Of a DNA stretch of 64,000 nt, positions 32,396-47,442 are shown one piece after another (positions within the stretch are counted from its first letter, which is position 1; every line of letters starts with the position of its first letter). The DNA is from Zopfochytrium polystomum (Eukaryota; Chytridiomycota; Chytridiomycetes; Chytridiales; Chytridiaceae), in NCBI GenBank assembly GCA_025765615.1, contig JAIVFJ010000027.1, forward strand, positions 186,001 to 250,000. The letters are read 5' to 3'. The notes under the pieces are model-generated. The model ran no database searches. It was given only the letters and a program-made list of their open reading frames with translations, and was not told where the DNA came from. The position numbers were made by a program, and so were the translations under genes.

Positions 32396-34715
32396 ATGCT
32401 GTCGAAGACGTCGCCAAGATCGTCGGTGACCACACGCATCGGGCAGATCCACATTGACCAAGGGAGCAATGCGACGCTCCCAGACATTTACCAGCAGTTT
32501 CCAATGTTCACCACAGCCGAGCTGGACGGCTACCAATCTCAATTCGCCACTCTTGACAAAGGAAATCGCAACGCTGTTCGTCTATCAGACTTGCAGATCC
32601 TTGCTACCACAACGGGAGAGGCACTGCAAAGTATTGTTCTGAAGTTAAATCAGCTGAATCTCACAAATCACGATGGGACCCTTTCGTTCGAGAGCTTCCT
32701 GACTGTAATATGCCTTGAAACATCTCTCGCTGCGTATCTCACAATCCAAGCACAGGCAGTTGCTGAACTTCGCGGGGATAAAAGCCTATCTCCAACAAAA
32801 GGTCCCAAAGCGGTTTTGCACACCCAGACGAGTGATAACTCCATGCACACAATAAATGAGGATGAGAAACAATCTTTCGTCGAGCACATAAATCAAGTTC
32901 TTGCGAACGACGTGGATCTAGAAGGAAAACTACCGATCGATGCTAGATCCATGAACATTTTCCCCGCTTGTCAAGGTGCAGTTTGACAATTCTTAGCGTC
33001 CTGGGCTTGTCTCACGACTAAACTGATTTGTTTCTTTCAGACGGACTCCTCCTTGCAAAGCTTATCAATGTGTCGGTTCCAGGCACTATCGACGAACGAG
33101 TGCTGAATATGTCGCGAAAATTAAACACGTTCCAAATGACGGAAAACAACAATGTCGTTGTCAATTCAGCCAAGGCGATTGGCTGCTCCGTGGTTAATAT
33201 CGGCGCCCAAGACCTGATTGAGGGCCGGGAGCACCTTATCCTAGGTCTCATTTGGCAAATCATCAAAATAGGCCTACAGGCTAAAATCGACATAAAGCAA
33301 CATCCCGAGCTATTTCGGCTTTTGGAGAAGGGTGAAAAGCTGGAAGACTTTATGAAGAGAGGGGCGGAGCAAACCCTCTGCAGATGGCTCAATTTTCACT
33401 TGGAGAAAGCAGGGTTTCCAAAAAAAGTGACCAACTTCACGAATGACGTCAAGGTATTGGCGTCGGACACTCGATGATTGGAGCTAACTTTTACCGACTT
33501 GCATTGCAAGGATGGCGAAGCGTACTATGCGCTTCTCTCACAGTTGGCGCCGAATCTTTGCGTTAAGTCACCTCACACCCTCGCCGACCCGTTGGACCGT
33601 GCCGATCTTGTTCTTTCTATTGCCGGGAAAATGGGATGCCGAAAGTATTTGACTGCAAAGACACTTGTTGAGGGAAACGCCAAGCTGAACTTTGCTTTCG
33701 TTGCAAACCTCTTCAACAAATTCCCGGGCCTAGAGACGCTATCGGATGCGGAAATGACAAATCTGGATGATTCGCTTTTCAATTCGGAGGGGTCGCGAGA
33801 AGCAAGAGGTACTGTTCGCTAAACTCGAGTGATATTTGCTGAATGCCCTATTCATTAGTTTTATCCCTTTGGCTCAATTCGTTGAACCTGGAGCCGTTCG
33901 TGAACGATCTTTTCGATGACCTTCGAGACGGCCTCATCTTATTGCAGGCTATCGACAGGGTTCGCCCAGGCTCCGTTAATTGGAGAAAAGTCAACAAGGC
34001 CCCGGTTACCTCCAAATTTAAGAAAGTAGAGAATACAAACTATGTTGTCCTGCTTGGAAAATCGATGAAATTTACACTTGTTGGTATACAAGGGAGCGAT
34101 ATTACGGATGGGCAAAGGACGCTGACACTCGGTAAGGAATACCAGTCCATTTCGTTTGCCCAGGCGACCTTCATAATCGTTTTCGTATGTAGGGCTTGTG
34201 TGGCAGCTGATGCGAGAGCACGTTATACAGACTCTAAAAAAACTCTCTCATTCCGGCAAAGATATATCGGAGAAAGACATGGTAGATTGGGCAAACGACA
34301 CCGTCAGAAGAGGCGGCAAGACAACTTCAATCTCTCAATTGCGAGACCTTAGTCTTCGAAGTGGGCTGTTTTTGCTTGACCTTCTCAATGGAATCAGGAA
34401 AGGCGCCGTCAACTACGAACTTGTTTCTTGCGGGACGGAGATTACTGGTTTGTGCTGGAATTATTGTGAACGGCGTTTGAACCATTTCTCTCCTTCAGAT
34501 GAAGCAGCGAAGATGAATGCCAAGTATGCTATATCTATTGCAAGAAAGCTTGGGGCTACAATTTTTGTGTTACCAGAAGACATCGTCGAAGTTAGGCCGA
34601 AAATGGTGATGATTCGGCTACTTCTTTTTCGTTCCCAGCTCTGACGAATACTCTTGTGCAGATTCTCACATTTGTTGGAACATTAATGGCTCTCGATCAA
34701 TCCTCTCGCTTTTAA
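32396..34715 (+). CDS. Fimbrin/plastin, actin-bundling protein
   Basis: Fimbrin cross-links actin filaments through two actin-binding domains, each a pair of calponin-homology (CH) domains. The N-terminal EF-hand pair is degenerate (LDKGNRNAVRLSDL, then LNLTNHDGTLSFESFL). CH1 contains DGLLLAKLINVSVPGTIDER and KAIGCSVVNIGAQDLIEGRE. CH2 covers LCRWLNFHLEKAGFPKKVTNF through NLFNKFPGL. CH3 has LWLNSLNLEPFVNDLFDDLR, and CH4 MVDWANDTVRRGGKTTSI and GATIFVLPEDIVEV. The ATG at 32396 (MLSKTSPRSS) is the first in frame and the stop is at 34713-34715. Six introns of about 45-75 bp split it; that after VK carries a GCTAAC branch site. All four CH domains are present. Confidence 0.93.
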
Positions 34716-34732
34716 AGTTTCATCTTTGCGTA

Positions 34733-35561
34733 TCATTGCTGCTGGGTTTTGAAACGATTGGCGCGCTTTTTCAAAGTTTCTGGGTCTATCTCGATCTTTT
34801 CAGGTGGAATAAAATAAGAAGGAATGCATGGAGAAATTAACGCGGTCACTCACCGTCGGTGGAAGTGCTTTTTTATCCGAGGTTGATGTAGAAGTGGTCG
34901 TAGCCGTTTTGTTTTTCGCCACCGATCCACCAAATCGTGCAATTCTAGCAGCGAGTACCTCTGGAGTCGGCTTAGAAGTGGCTCTCTGTGCCGACTTGGG
35001 GCCACCTAAAACGCCCGCAGCTCCAGGTCCAACCGCGAGGGGGGTTGTGATCCCAAAGCGCTCCATACGTCGACGGCGCTTCTCTCCCTCTGACAGCTCA
35101 GCTGCAGTCGACGGGACAATCGTGCTTGCTGCTCCGGTATTCGTTGCTGCAACCGTTGGTAGCAGTAGCTTGACGAGCTCTTCCTTCTTCGCCGTGTCAT
35201 TGAAAGGAATGCCACGTTTCTGCAGCTCTAGTGTCGAGGAGGGTCGTTCGAGAGAGTGTTCAGAGAGGGATACTGTTTATTCTTGGTCCAAATCCCATGA
35301 CCATCAGGTCTTTGGAGCGACAAGGAGGGCAGGGTCGATTCGATTTTCCGTTACTGGGGCCAATGACAGGTGGACGTTGATCGTCCACAGTTGTTTGCCA
35401 TGCCTCTGTGCGCAAAAAGCTGGACGCGAGGAGCAAGCATAATCACTGAAGCATCGCACATCTTGGAGCTGGGATCGGGACGACAGGGAGTGGCGTGCCG
35501 GAGGTCAAATAAAAAGGGGTACGCGGTTACCTCGCTTCAGCTCAGTGAGGTCTTTGTTCAT
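34733..35561 (-). CDS. SAP-domain protein, THO1/SARNP (CIP29) type
   Basis: Three exons (35561-35531, 35227-34854, 34795-34733) give 155 residues. The first two join to MNKDLTELKRELQKRGIPF, followed by NDTAKKEELVKLLL: a full SAP helix-turn-helix that binds DNA or RNA. The second half has EKRRRRMERFGITTPL and ARIARFGG, and the last exon ends LKKRANRFKTQQQ. These repeated R-F-G type motifs are the signature of THO1/SARNP, which works with the DEAD-box protein Sub2/UAP56 in mRNP assembly and mRNA export in the nucleus. Splice sites are GT-AG and the reading frame is exact. The stop is only 17 bp from the convergent fimbrin stop, so the 3' UTRs must overlap. Confidence 0.85.
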
Positions 35562-35578
35562 TTTCGTGGCAAAATCAA

Positions 35579-35938
35579 TCAATCAAAAAATGGATCACAC
35601 AAACTCAGCAGCTGGTGCAAGTCTTTCTGCCTTCGAGGCCACCGTTTCTCGCCCAGCCGATCGCGCGAACTCACGGGAACGGTCGGACAGCGGTAGGTAA
35701 AATTGCGTGCGACCAGAAGTGCAATAGTTAAAGCTGCGGTCTTCACAGTAACAGGAGCAGAAAGGGTGACCTCCGCATTGACGGGACAAAGCGGAAGAGA
35801 GAACATCCTGGCAGGTGAGGTGTTTCGGGCGAAACACTCCAATAAAGTGCGGCTTACATTCACATCGATTTGATAGAAATGAACGCCGAAGTCATGACAG
35901 GTGCAGTTATTACGTTTGATAAACACTCGCTCACTCAA
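35579..35938 (-). CDS. Small open frame of unknown function
   Basis: A 119-codon open frame upstream of the SAP-protein start. It has a Cys/His start (RNNCTCHDFGVHFYQ) but no family I recognise. It lies in the roughly 700 bp between the SAP-protein start and SmF and may be 5' UTR or intron sequence rather than a gene. No supporting splice or homology evidence. Confidence 0.15.
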   Translation of the reverse strand: MSERVFIKRNNCTCHDFGVHFYQIDVNVSRTLLECFARNTSPARMFSLPLCPVNAEVTLSAPVTVKTAALTIALLVARNFTYRCPTVPVSSRDRLGEKRWPRRQKDLHQLLSLCDPFFD

Positions 35939-36267
35939 TTACATGGCCAAATAATCAAGAAGATTTGAGGAGGGGTTAGTTTTCGTTCGACTCGGTTTTT
36001 GCTCTAACTGGAGACTGTCCCGTAGCCGTGAGGGAGTTAGAAAAAGACGATTGGATGTTTGGGCCAGTGGTCGTTCGATGATGAAAATGTGCGTGAGTGC
36101 TACCGGTTGGGACCGAGACTACGTTATTGTTTCTTCAGTTCTGAGTTCTGGGCAATAAAACAACAGTGCTCTTCAGTCATAAGGCCAGAGCCCTAGTATA
36201 AGATGCGTTCCATTATTAATGCACCCAACGGTCGAAGTTTTGTCGAACATGACAAATCGCCCCTTTC

Positions 36268-36753
36268 CTAGTCCTCCTCCTTAAGCTGCCGCACGTACAA
36301 AATATTGTTGCATCTGAAAGCGATTGAGGGGTCACCAAAGTCATTTAAATATGGCTGAAGATTACCTTATGAGGACCTCGCCCAGGACACCAGCTGACGC
36401 GCCATCGATTAACTCCTCCGTGTTTGCGAGCTGCGCAGCGACGTAAGTGAACGGGAAAAATAAATCCACCAAGGCCACACAATACCTGCACATTCATGTA
36501 TGAGTCAACCGATACGAGGAATCCTTTGTACTCCATGCCCCACTTGAGCTTGACGAGGACTGGTTTTCCAGTGAGGCCGTTGAGAAATGGCTTCGGGTTG
36601 ACAGGAGTGAACTACGGTGAAGAAAGAAAGTTTTGGGTCAGTTCTGAAATGAAAATCGATCGCTGATGGACGCAGAGTGTGACAGTGGAAGGGCGAGTTG
36701 CCTCAACGGGGCCGATGAAATGTTAACGAAAATGGGACGCCGCTCACATCCAT
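36268..36753 (-). CDS. SNRPF: Small nuclear ribonucleoprotein SmF
   Basis: One of the seven Sm-ring proteins that assemble on U1, U2, U4 and U5 snRNAs. Four exons give 80 residues: a tiny first exon ATGGAT (36753-36748, tentative), then 36611-36486 ([20 protein letters not shown] and [20 protein letters not shown]: Sm1 motif), 36430-36366 ([20 protein letters not shown]) and 36313-36268 ([16 protein letters not shown]: Sm2 motif RCNN). The length and both Sm motifs match SmF very closely. It is transcribed divergently from PRP38 (ATG 37031), with about 280 bp between the start codons. Confidence 0.93.
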
Positions 36754-37030
36754 GAGCGCAGTTCCTTTTGCAGATTTGCTTCCGTGACACGGTGACCAAG
36801 TGGTTTCCTTGTCAAGCCTGTCCGATTTCTTTTCGTTGGATCTCCCTTGATCTTGACCCCAGGATTGAGTTTTGGTCGACTTCACACACACTGAAGTAGA
36901 CAATTGAACAGCGAGAATGGCCAAAGTCAGTGAGTAGCCGACTCTCAAAATATCTCTTGGTGCCGCGATCGCTTTGCGTTGTGGCAGCGTTTTAATCGTC
37001 TAATCAGAAACGTCTGGGAATGCCGAGACC

Positions 37031-38395
37031 ATGAACCTGAACAATATTCTGTACCAGAACAGTGAGTGATTGTTGAGCATCGTTGCAGCACTGAACGAAT
37101 TTGGCAGTTATTGCCAGTCCATACTTCAAAAGTCTTTACGAAAAGAAAACATACCATGAAGTCCTTGATGAGATCGTGCGGAATGGTCAGCAGCTGCTCC
37201 GTTACCGTGCTCGTTATTGTTAACACCTTGATTTCTGTCACTCCCAATAGTAACAACGCTGGGTGAGTTTTTTCCCGTCCCTGGAACCGTGAAGAAAGTT
37301 CATCGAAAAGCGTTTTTTCCGTGATGCCCCCTGAGTAAACCATCGCAAATTTTTCGCTCTCGTTTGTACCGGGTCAATCGTCTTATCCTCTGATTAATCT
37401 ACGTTTCTTATTCTCTGATTAATCTATGTTTCAGAGCCGTTTTTGAAAGGAACTCATGCCTCGACGGCTTTTTGTCTCCTATACAAGCTCTGGACCCTTC
37501 GCTTGACGATAAAGCAAATGACTGGAATCTTGAATCACAAGGACTCCCCGTAAGGCCCAAACTTTTCTTCGTGTTTGATATTAAGCCAATGGATTCCAGC
37601 CACGTACGGGCGCTGGGGCTACTGTATCTGAGATACGTTGGTGATCCCTCTGAACTTTGGGATTGGTGCGTGCACTTCACCTACGCAAACTACAATAACT
37701 ACAAATCCTAGGTACGTCGATTATCTCGACGATGAAACCGAGGTTCGGGCAGAAGGCGGTGTGAAGGCCAAAGTAATGTGAGTTTCTACTGTTTCTGGCG
37801 CCGGTAGTTCTTATTGTCGGTTTAGCACGATTGGGAAAATGTGCCACATGCTGCTAATGGAGCCAAAATGGTTTGGAACGATTTTGCCAAGAATTCCGGT
37901 GCCTATAGCTCGTGATATTGAAAAGAAGTTGAAGGAGTACCATGCATCATACCAAGAAGAATTTCAAACCGAGAGAGCAAATGAGTAGGCATTTGGCTTT
38001 ATATTTTGAAACATTTTACTTATTATTCTCCATCCGCAGTGATCGTAATCGCCGTGACGACGGATATAGGCGAGGTAGAGAGGGACCTCGTTTGACGCAA
38101 CTAATTTGCTTAAGAAACTGGGCGGCGCAGATCTCGCACTCCCGAAGAACGATATAGAAGTAAGCTCTTAGTGCTGCGATTGCAATAGTCGCTCTAATCA
38201 ACCACACTATCAGGGACGGACCGATCCCGTTCTCCTAGGAGTTCCCATAAGGATCATCGCGACCGCCACTACGGCAGGGAGCGCTCGCCCGACCGCCGAC
38301 GTTCCTACGACGATAGGGCTTCTCAACGGGACCGTGACTACGGCCGTGATGGAGAACGGGACCGCGACTACAGAAGGGTCTATGACCGGCGCTAA
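37031..38395 (+). CDS. Pre-mRNA-splicing factor PRP38 family
   Basis: PRP38 is a spliceosomal tri-snRNP/B-complex factor. Spliced segments read MNLNNILYQN (37031), IASPYFKSLYEKKTYHEVLD (from about 37109), EPFLKGTHASTAFCLLYKLW and TIKQMTGILNHKDSP (37434-37550), VRALGLLYLRYVGDPSELWD, YVDYLDDETEVRAEGGVK, and IGKMCHMLLMEPKWFGTILP with RIPVPIARDIEKKL (about 37827-37930). All are diagnostic PRP38 blocks. The last exon (about 38212-38395) is an Arg/Ser/Asp-rich tail (RERSPDRRRSYDDRASQRDR, ending VYDRR), more like PRP38B. The joints between about 37980 and 38215 are not settled. At least seven small introns interrupt it. Confidence 0.87.
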
Positions 38396-38848
38396 GATTA
38401 TTATTGCAAATGATCGTGGAATAAATTTTCACTTAGTCACTCTCCATCTCAGATGTATATACAAACTTGGGAGCTCTTGCAGCCGTAGTCGCGAGAGGCA
38501 GTCTCGCCAAATTTCCGCATCCCGAAATTGGTTGATTGCTTGTCTCGACCCTGTAGGCCCAGGTGGCACATATGTGAGGACGACAGGCTGTCGAGCCTGT
38601 GACCTCAAATAAATTAAGTGTATACCCACTTTTTAACTGGTAATTGTGAGGATTACCACCCTGTCTCGACCTGCGTTTTGCTGGCAAAACGTGACTAGGC
38701 TTGGATTCCTACTCTCTTATTATTTATTGGGTTTCCATACGGCCTTTGACTGGCTCTGTATGTCTGCCTCTGAGCTCTACTATTATTACTTATTATTGGC
38801 GATGTTGCAGACAGAAAGACTCAGTCTTGATTCTAATTGCTGATACAA

Positions 38849-38912
38849 GGTTCCCTTGCTCAGTGGTTAGAGCGCTCCCTTCAATTGGGAAGGTGCCAAG
38901 TTTGAGACATGC
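38849..38912 (+). other. tRNA-derived A/B-box module in family-2 LTR
   Basis: TTGCTCAGTGGTTAGAGCG matches the pol III A box and D arm (stem GCTC/GAGC), followed by an anticodon-like stem-loop (TCCC...GGGA) and a B-box-like AGTTTGAGAC at about 38899. The other copy (61712-61772, minus) has the better B box AGTTCGAGAC. The T stem is not paired, so this is a decayed tRNA relic, perhaps a captured SINE head, fixed at the same place in both LTRs. Confidence 0.5.
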
Positions 38913-39603
38913 TAGTTGACAGACTGGGCAGAAATGCAAAGTCCTACTATGCCTGGCCAATGGCCCCTCACTTTTGGAAATGACTTAGGACTGAAACACT
39001 TCTGTGGGAGAAGTGCTAAGCCCAGATGGACAGAGTTAACAAGATGATGGCAGAGCTAACAAGCCCTACCACCTGCTACCATGATGTAATACCTCATAAA
39101 AAGGGTATGAGATCACAGGGTTTTTCTTTATCTTTTCATTGGTGATTTTTACTTATTTTTCCAATTAGTAATTTATCCTGTTTTTCCTGTTTTTCCTGTT
39201 TTCTCTTTTATTTCTTCCTTGTTGTCTCTGTCTGTGTCTATTCTTTCTTGTGTGGCTGAGAGTGACTGTCTTCCTCTTTGCACCAACCAGCTCTCTCCAT
39301 CTCCTCCATCTTTCTTGGCAGCTGATGCCAAGAAATGCTCCATGATTTTCTGAGCTGTCTCCCTTGTTTGATGGCTCAGCCCCATTGTTTGGTGACTCAC
39401 TCCTCCTCTCCCTTCTTTGCTGTTTTATTTATTGTTTTGTTCTTTTGTATATGTTTTCCCCTCTTTTCCCTTCCTTCTTCCTTCACCCTGCTGATTCCAA
39501 CCCTTTCCTATTTAAGCAGCTGCCCCCCATCTTGTTGACTGTGAGAACCTGTGCCTGAAGTCCCTTGCCTGCCCTTTTCTTCCTGACTGTATGTAGAGCT
39601 GGG

Positions 39604-39689
39604 GGTGGCAGTCCCCTGGTGTGTGACAGGAGGTTGAAGTCCTCTTGGCCATGATGGCAGTGTGCTGGGTTCAAGCCCCAGTGCACCTC
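39604..39689 (+). other. Class-II tRNA-like fold inside family-2 LTR
   Basis: An 86-nt segment folds as a tRNA with a long variable arm. It has a bulged acceptor GGTGGCA/TGCACCT, D stem GTC/GAC, anticodon stem GGAGG/CCTCT with 7-nt loop TTGAAGT, variable arm GCCA/TGGC, and a perfect T stem CTGGG/CCCAG. The B-box-like GGTTCAAGCC is present. The homologous copy at 60978-61063 has loop TTGGAGT (anticodon GGA, Ser). It starts about 95 bp after the LTR TATA box, so it would sit near the 5' end of the element RNA. The acceptor bulge argues against a working tRNA. Confidence 0.6.
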
Positions 39690-41221
39690 ACCAATTCTGC
39701 ATGCTGTTTAGGTTGGACTGGGTAGGAGCCACTTGGTGATGGAAGGATGGAGGGTAAATCTGTGGTGGTGCCTCTAGGTTCCTGTCAATACATCTAGTCA
39801 AATCCAGGTCTCTCAAGGGGATATGAATGAGCTGTCTGGTCAGGTACTGCTGCAGGAATGGTCTCTCAGGTATGCCCCCTCTTCCCTGGTTGTTGGCTCC
39901 TGTGGCCTCTGGTGGGCCTGGTCTTCACTGGGTTCAGACCCTCTTTCTCTCAGATTAATGCCTGTGATGTCATGGTGTCACATTTGGGTGAGGGAGTGGG
40001 TGTTAACCTTCCTTGCTTCTAAGATAGGGAATTCCTCTGGCTTGGTGAAGCAGATGTCTGTGTCCTAGTAGGATGAAGTAAGAAGAGTCCCACTGTCTCC
40101 CACCCCTGTGTGCCCCCTCCTTGGATTGAGTTGGAACTTCTCCTTGGAGTGAGACAAGTTGTGTCTGGTTCTGTTAAGTGGAAAACAGTTCTGATTTAAT
40201 TCAACAGACACCTCTGCACACTAACTGTTCCTTGTGTTTGCCCTCTGTGTCCAACCCCCTCCAACTTAGGGCTTGTCTTTGACAGAGAGGGAGCCTTGCT
40301 CCATGGTGGTGGCTCCAACAGACCAGGGTCTGGCCACTTTCCTCCCCACTCTCTTGTCTTCTTCAGTTGGATTGGAGTGCTGCACTTAGTGCCGCTCCCT
40401 GGAGCTTGCTGCATCTTGCACCTCCAGCATTGTTACCGGATTTCCCGGTCCCCTTTGGCTTTGGCTTTTGCCTCCCATTGGGCCCACTCTGTGTCATGGA
40501 CCAGAGAACCCTGCACATTCTTTGCTAGTGTGCCACCTTTTCACAGCTGCCTTTGGTCTGAGTGTGAGAGTCTTCACTTTGTGTGTAGTAAGAGAGTTTC
40601 TTTGTGTTTCTTGGGCTTCTTAAGACTCCAAATACATTGTCCTGTCTAGTGACCCCTAGACATCTCCTTTTTGCCCTTTTTCACTTTTCAGGATTGGTAT
40701 TTAGGCCATTGCTCTATTTGCCACCCATAGCCCAGGGTGAGGATTTAGAGAGCACAGTCTCACACATATCACATTTGATATCTTTGCCCCCATTTTGGCG
40801 CATTGACAGCGTCCCAAACTATTAGTTAAGACCCTATGGAACCTTGCACATTTCTTCTTCATAATGAGGGAAAGTTTCTGCCAAAACAGCCACCATTTTT
40901 AATGCGTAGAACACAAGGTACCACTTGTTTTAAAACATAGCAATATTGTATATTTTTTTCTGAATCATGCCAAAATCTTGCCCAGCCATCTGGCAGCCTT
41001 GCTCTTTTCCACAAATGTGCATTGGCATATTCTCTATGCAGATCAAATCAGCTTGCACAAGATTTGCTTTTGAAAGTGGTCATTTCAGGATTTGCCGCAG
41101 TGGGGTTGGAACCTTTAACCCATTCCTTTTTTGAACCCCCAACTGCTCAAATAGGCCACAAAAGGAACCATTAAGGAAAAAAGTCTACTCTGAGTGATGT
41201 AGTGGAAGGAGTGAATGACGT

Positions 41222-41624
41222 TGTTAGGCGGAACTGACTGGTTAGCAGCAAGAGGCACAGAACCTATTGTGACTGTCAGTTACCGTTCTCACGATGCCCA
41301 TGGAAGAGTGAGCCACCGCCAATGCAGGCCTGGGCACTGGCTTGCACTGATGACAAATACTCTGAGTATTAAGTGGAACGGAAACCCAGTGTCAACAGTT
41401 TTCCTCCTCCTCTGCTCAAGCAGATAATATAGGAGAGATTTTTACCCTGTGCCAGTCACGCTTGCCTAGCAACTATTACAGTGTGTATATCATCATCATG
41501 TATCAATAATTCATAACAGAGTTTTTCTCCTTTCTCTCCAAGTTGGGGAGAAGGACCACCCACAAACACACATCTCCACTTCATTCACTCCTTCCACTCG
41601 CTCACTCAGAGTAGACTTTTTACA
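41222..41624 (+). repeat. R3 repeat copy nested in an inverted R3 relative
   Basis: A 403-bp copy starting TGTTAGGCGGAAC and ending in TTTTTACA, homologous to 19382-19793. The flanks (about 41181-41221 and 41625-41690) match the opposite end of the same family in reverse, giving an obvious inverted repeat of the AGTCTACTCTGAGTG end. It looks like one copy inserted into another in opposite orientation; no clean target duplication is visible. Confidence 0.65.
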
Positions 41625-41955
41625 GAGATGTGTGTTTGTGGGTGGTCCTTCTCCCCAACTTGGAGAGAAAGAGAAAAACTCTGTTATGTGTGCGACTATA
41701 CTCACTCCTTTGACCCTGGGATCTGGGCCCTAGAGTGAGGGAAAGCAAATAATAGGCTAAAACTACCTTTATTGGGCTGTTGTCTAGGGGGTGTTTCAAC
41801 CCTACTACTTGCCTAGTCCATGAAGTATCCCTACTGATCTGTCTAACAGGGGTCTCAAACACAAAGAATGAACATTCAGAGGGACAATACTCTGAAGGAT
41901 TGGTGTGGGAGCACCGATTACTCGTGTGGCTGTGGAGCCCTGTGTGAAAGCAACT

Positions 41956-42378
41956 GGTCTCCCCACAGAGGAAAAATGATTTGAAATCTTCAGGAGCATT
42001 TCAAATCAACCAAGGTCTGTCCAGAGTGTTATGAATCACCCTCTGGAAACCTCTGGAACCTTCTGGAACCTTCTTTGCTTTCCTGACTTGTCTTGTTGTC
42101 ATTGGTATCATTGGTATCATTATAATACTAATTGCTCTTTCTGGAACTTTCTTTGAGTCTTGACAAGGAAGACTCTCAAAAGGTGTAAAAGGGGGATGAG
42201 GGACATGTCCCATCCCTCAAGTGAATTATTGTTTCCAATACAATCATCACTCCTCTTTGTTCCTTGTCTGCCATGTCCTGTCCTGCCATGTTCCTGACAC
42301 AGAGGTCTGTGTCCTGTGACCAGACTTCCCACCGAGGAAAGATTATTTGAAATCATCAGGGGCATTTCAAATCAACCA
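41956..42378 (+). repeat. Direct repeats flanking a family-1 solo LTR
   Basis: Two diverged direct repeats of about 57 bp (about 41956-42012 and 42321-42378) share the core TTTGAAATC...CAGG..CATTTCAAATCAACCA. The solo LTR at 42027-42299 lies between them. Their origin is unknown. Confidence 0.6.
42027..42299 (+). mobile_element. Solo LTR of Ty3 family 1, TSD CAGAG
   Basis: A 273-bp LTR from TGTTATGAATC to CCTGACA, with CAGAG at 42022-42026 and 42300-42304. It is the shortest copy: it lacks the repeated heat-shock module and keeps only the proximal GAAnnTTC cluster. The TATA is changed to GTAAAA; the 11-mer AAGTGAATTAT is intact. Confidence 0.94.
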
Positions 42379-42385
42379 GTCCCTG

Positions 42386-43367
42386 GTTCAACATTGGTTC
42401 AGACAACAGTCAGCTGACCTGGAGCTGCTGTGAGCTGCCCTAGTCCAACATTGGTTCCTGCCCTGGGTCAACATTTCTCTGAACCCATTGAGTGTGATTC
42501 TAATCGCATTGTTTCGCCAGCAAAGCCTCAGGAAGCAAAGCTATAATCACCACCGTCTTCACCTAACTCCTCTTGTTGGATTCAGATTGGGCCTTTCGGC
42601 TTAACCAACTTAGTGTAAGTCACATCGGCGGCAGCGGCAAGGCTGTCGTCGACATTGGAAGCTGGCTTCCTAGGCTCAAATCTCAACAAGCAGCCTCATT
42701 AATCTCTCTTACATACAACCAACCAAACCAATAAATGCCGTTTCTAAAGAATTAGATTTGTACTACTCTGATGGTGCTTCTGTGCTGAACCCTTCCTTTC
42801 CTTCTTTTTAAAGGAAGCCTGCATAGGCCTTGCCAACCAGCTGTCGCAAGCTTGACATGTATTCACACAAGTATACCTCGCTGTGAGAAGGGTTCATAAA
42901 GAATCTCTGACTGCCTGCGTGATGTGCCTTGACTAAGAACGCTGCCGTCCCCTGCGACGACGAACTGTTCGAAGACTTTCTTCACTCACAGCTTTACTCT
43001 TATTCGGGTAAAGCATATTTTTTTGGAACGCTGGCCAAATGCCGAAATTGGGGGTCAGAAATATAAAATGTGATGTGCGCCTACGGGCTCAAAGCGTTAG
43101 TACCGCAGATTGACGCCCACCCGTATTGGGTCCACAAAGAAGGAATGACCACACTATTTTGACTCCTGCGGAAACCAAAAAACTTCGTCACACCAGATCG
43201 CAGAATGGCTGCTCAGAATATCTTACTACTTACTACATTGGCGGATGCGAGCGATGACACTGGAAAATAAGAATCGCGACAGCTCTCCCAGTGAAGATCA
43301 AAAAAAAAAAACAACAAAAAACTGTAAGACTGACTCAAGAAGACTCGGGGAATAGAGTTACTGATGT
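42386..43367. other. Intergenic, no gene recognised
   Basis: Between the solo LTR/direct repeats and the 3' end of the HECT ligase. Low-copy-looking sequence with an A-rich run near 43301-43320; no coding frame with a recognisable domain. Confidence 0.4.
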
Positions 43368-47107
<3,740 letters not shown>

Positions 47108-47442
47108 TTCGGCGCACGAAGGAAGTGGATCTGCAACGAACCGTGCTTCAGTCAGAAGGTGGCAAGGGTTGACCTCACCAATCGTCCGTCAAAAAAAAAG
47201 CATCCAATCATTTGTGTGCTCGTGCTGCGGCAGTGTCTGAATAAGAAAAGATACTGTACTTCGCATTGCTTTGACCCTGTGCGAGTCCCCCACGCTTTTG
47301 AATGACTGCGACACCACAAAGATGTTACACTTTCCACGCCCGCCATCTTTTGCCTTGCTCAAGAGCCTTCCACTGCATCAGAATTTTTCGAGGTTTGGGA
47401 TTCTGATGGGAAGTGAAAGACTGGCGTGAGAAAACCAAAATT

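Larger units (their letters stand above)
38573..40764 (+). mobile_element. Solo 2.2-kb LTR of Ty3 chromovirus family 2
   Basis: Begins TGTGAGGACGACAGG and ends CAGTCTCACA, so the termini form TGTGAG/CTCACA. It is flanked by CATA (38569-38572 and 40765-40768; ACATA if the terminal A is shared), showing insertion. The second copy, at 59886-62076 in reverse, abuts the chromodomain end of a Ty3 pol, which identifies the sequence as an LTR. It is very long (2,192 bp) and contains a TATTTAA box at 39509-39515, a class-II tRNA fold (39604-39689) and an A/B-box module (about 38849-38912). No protein is encoded. Confidence 0.78.

Noticed and set aside
39604..39689. A functional tRNA-Phe gene (loop TTGAAGT)
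   Set aside because: GAA anticodon with a class-II variable arm is not a real tRNA-Phe; it is a diverged copy of the Ser-like fold.
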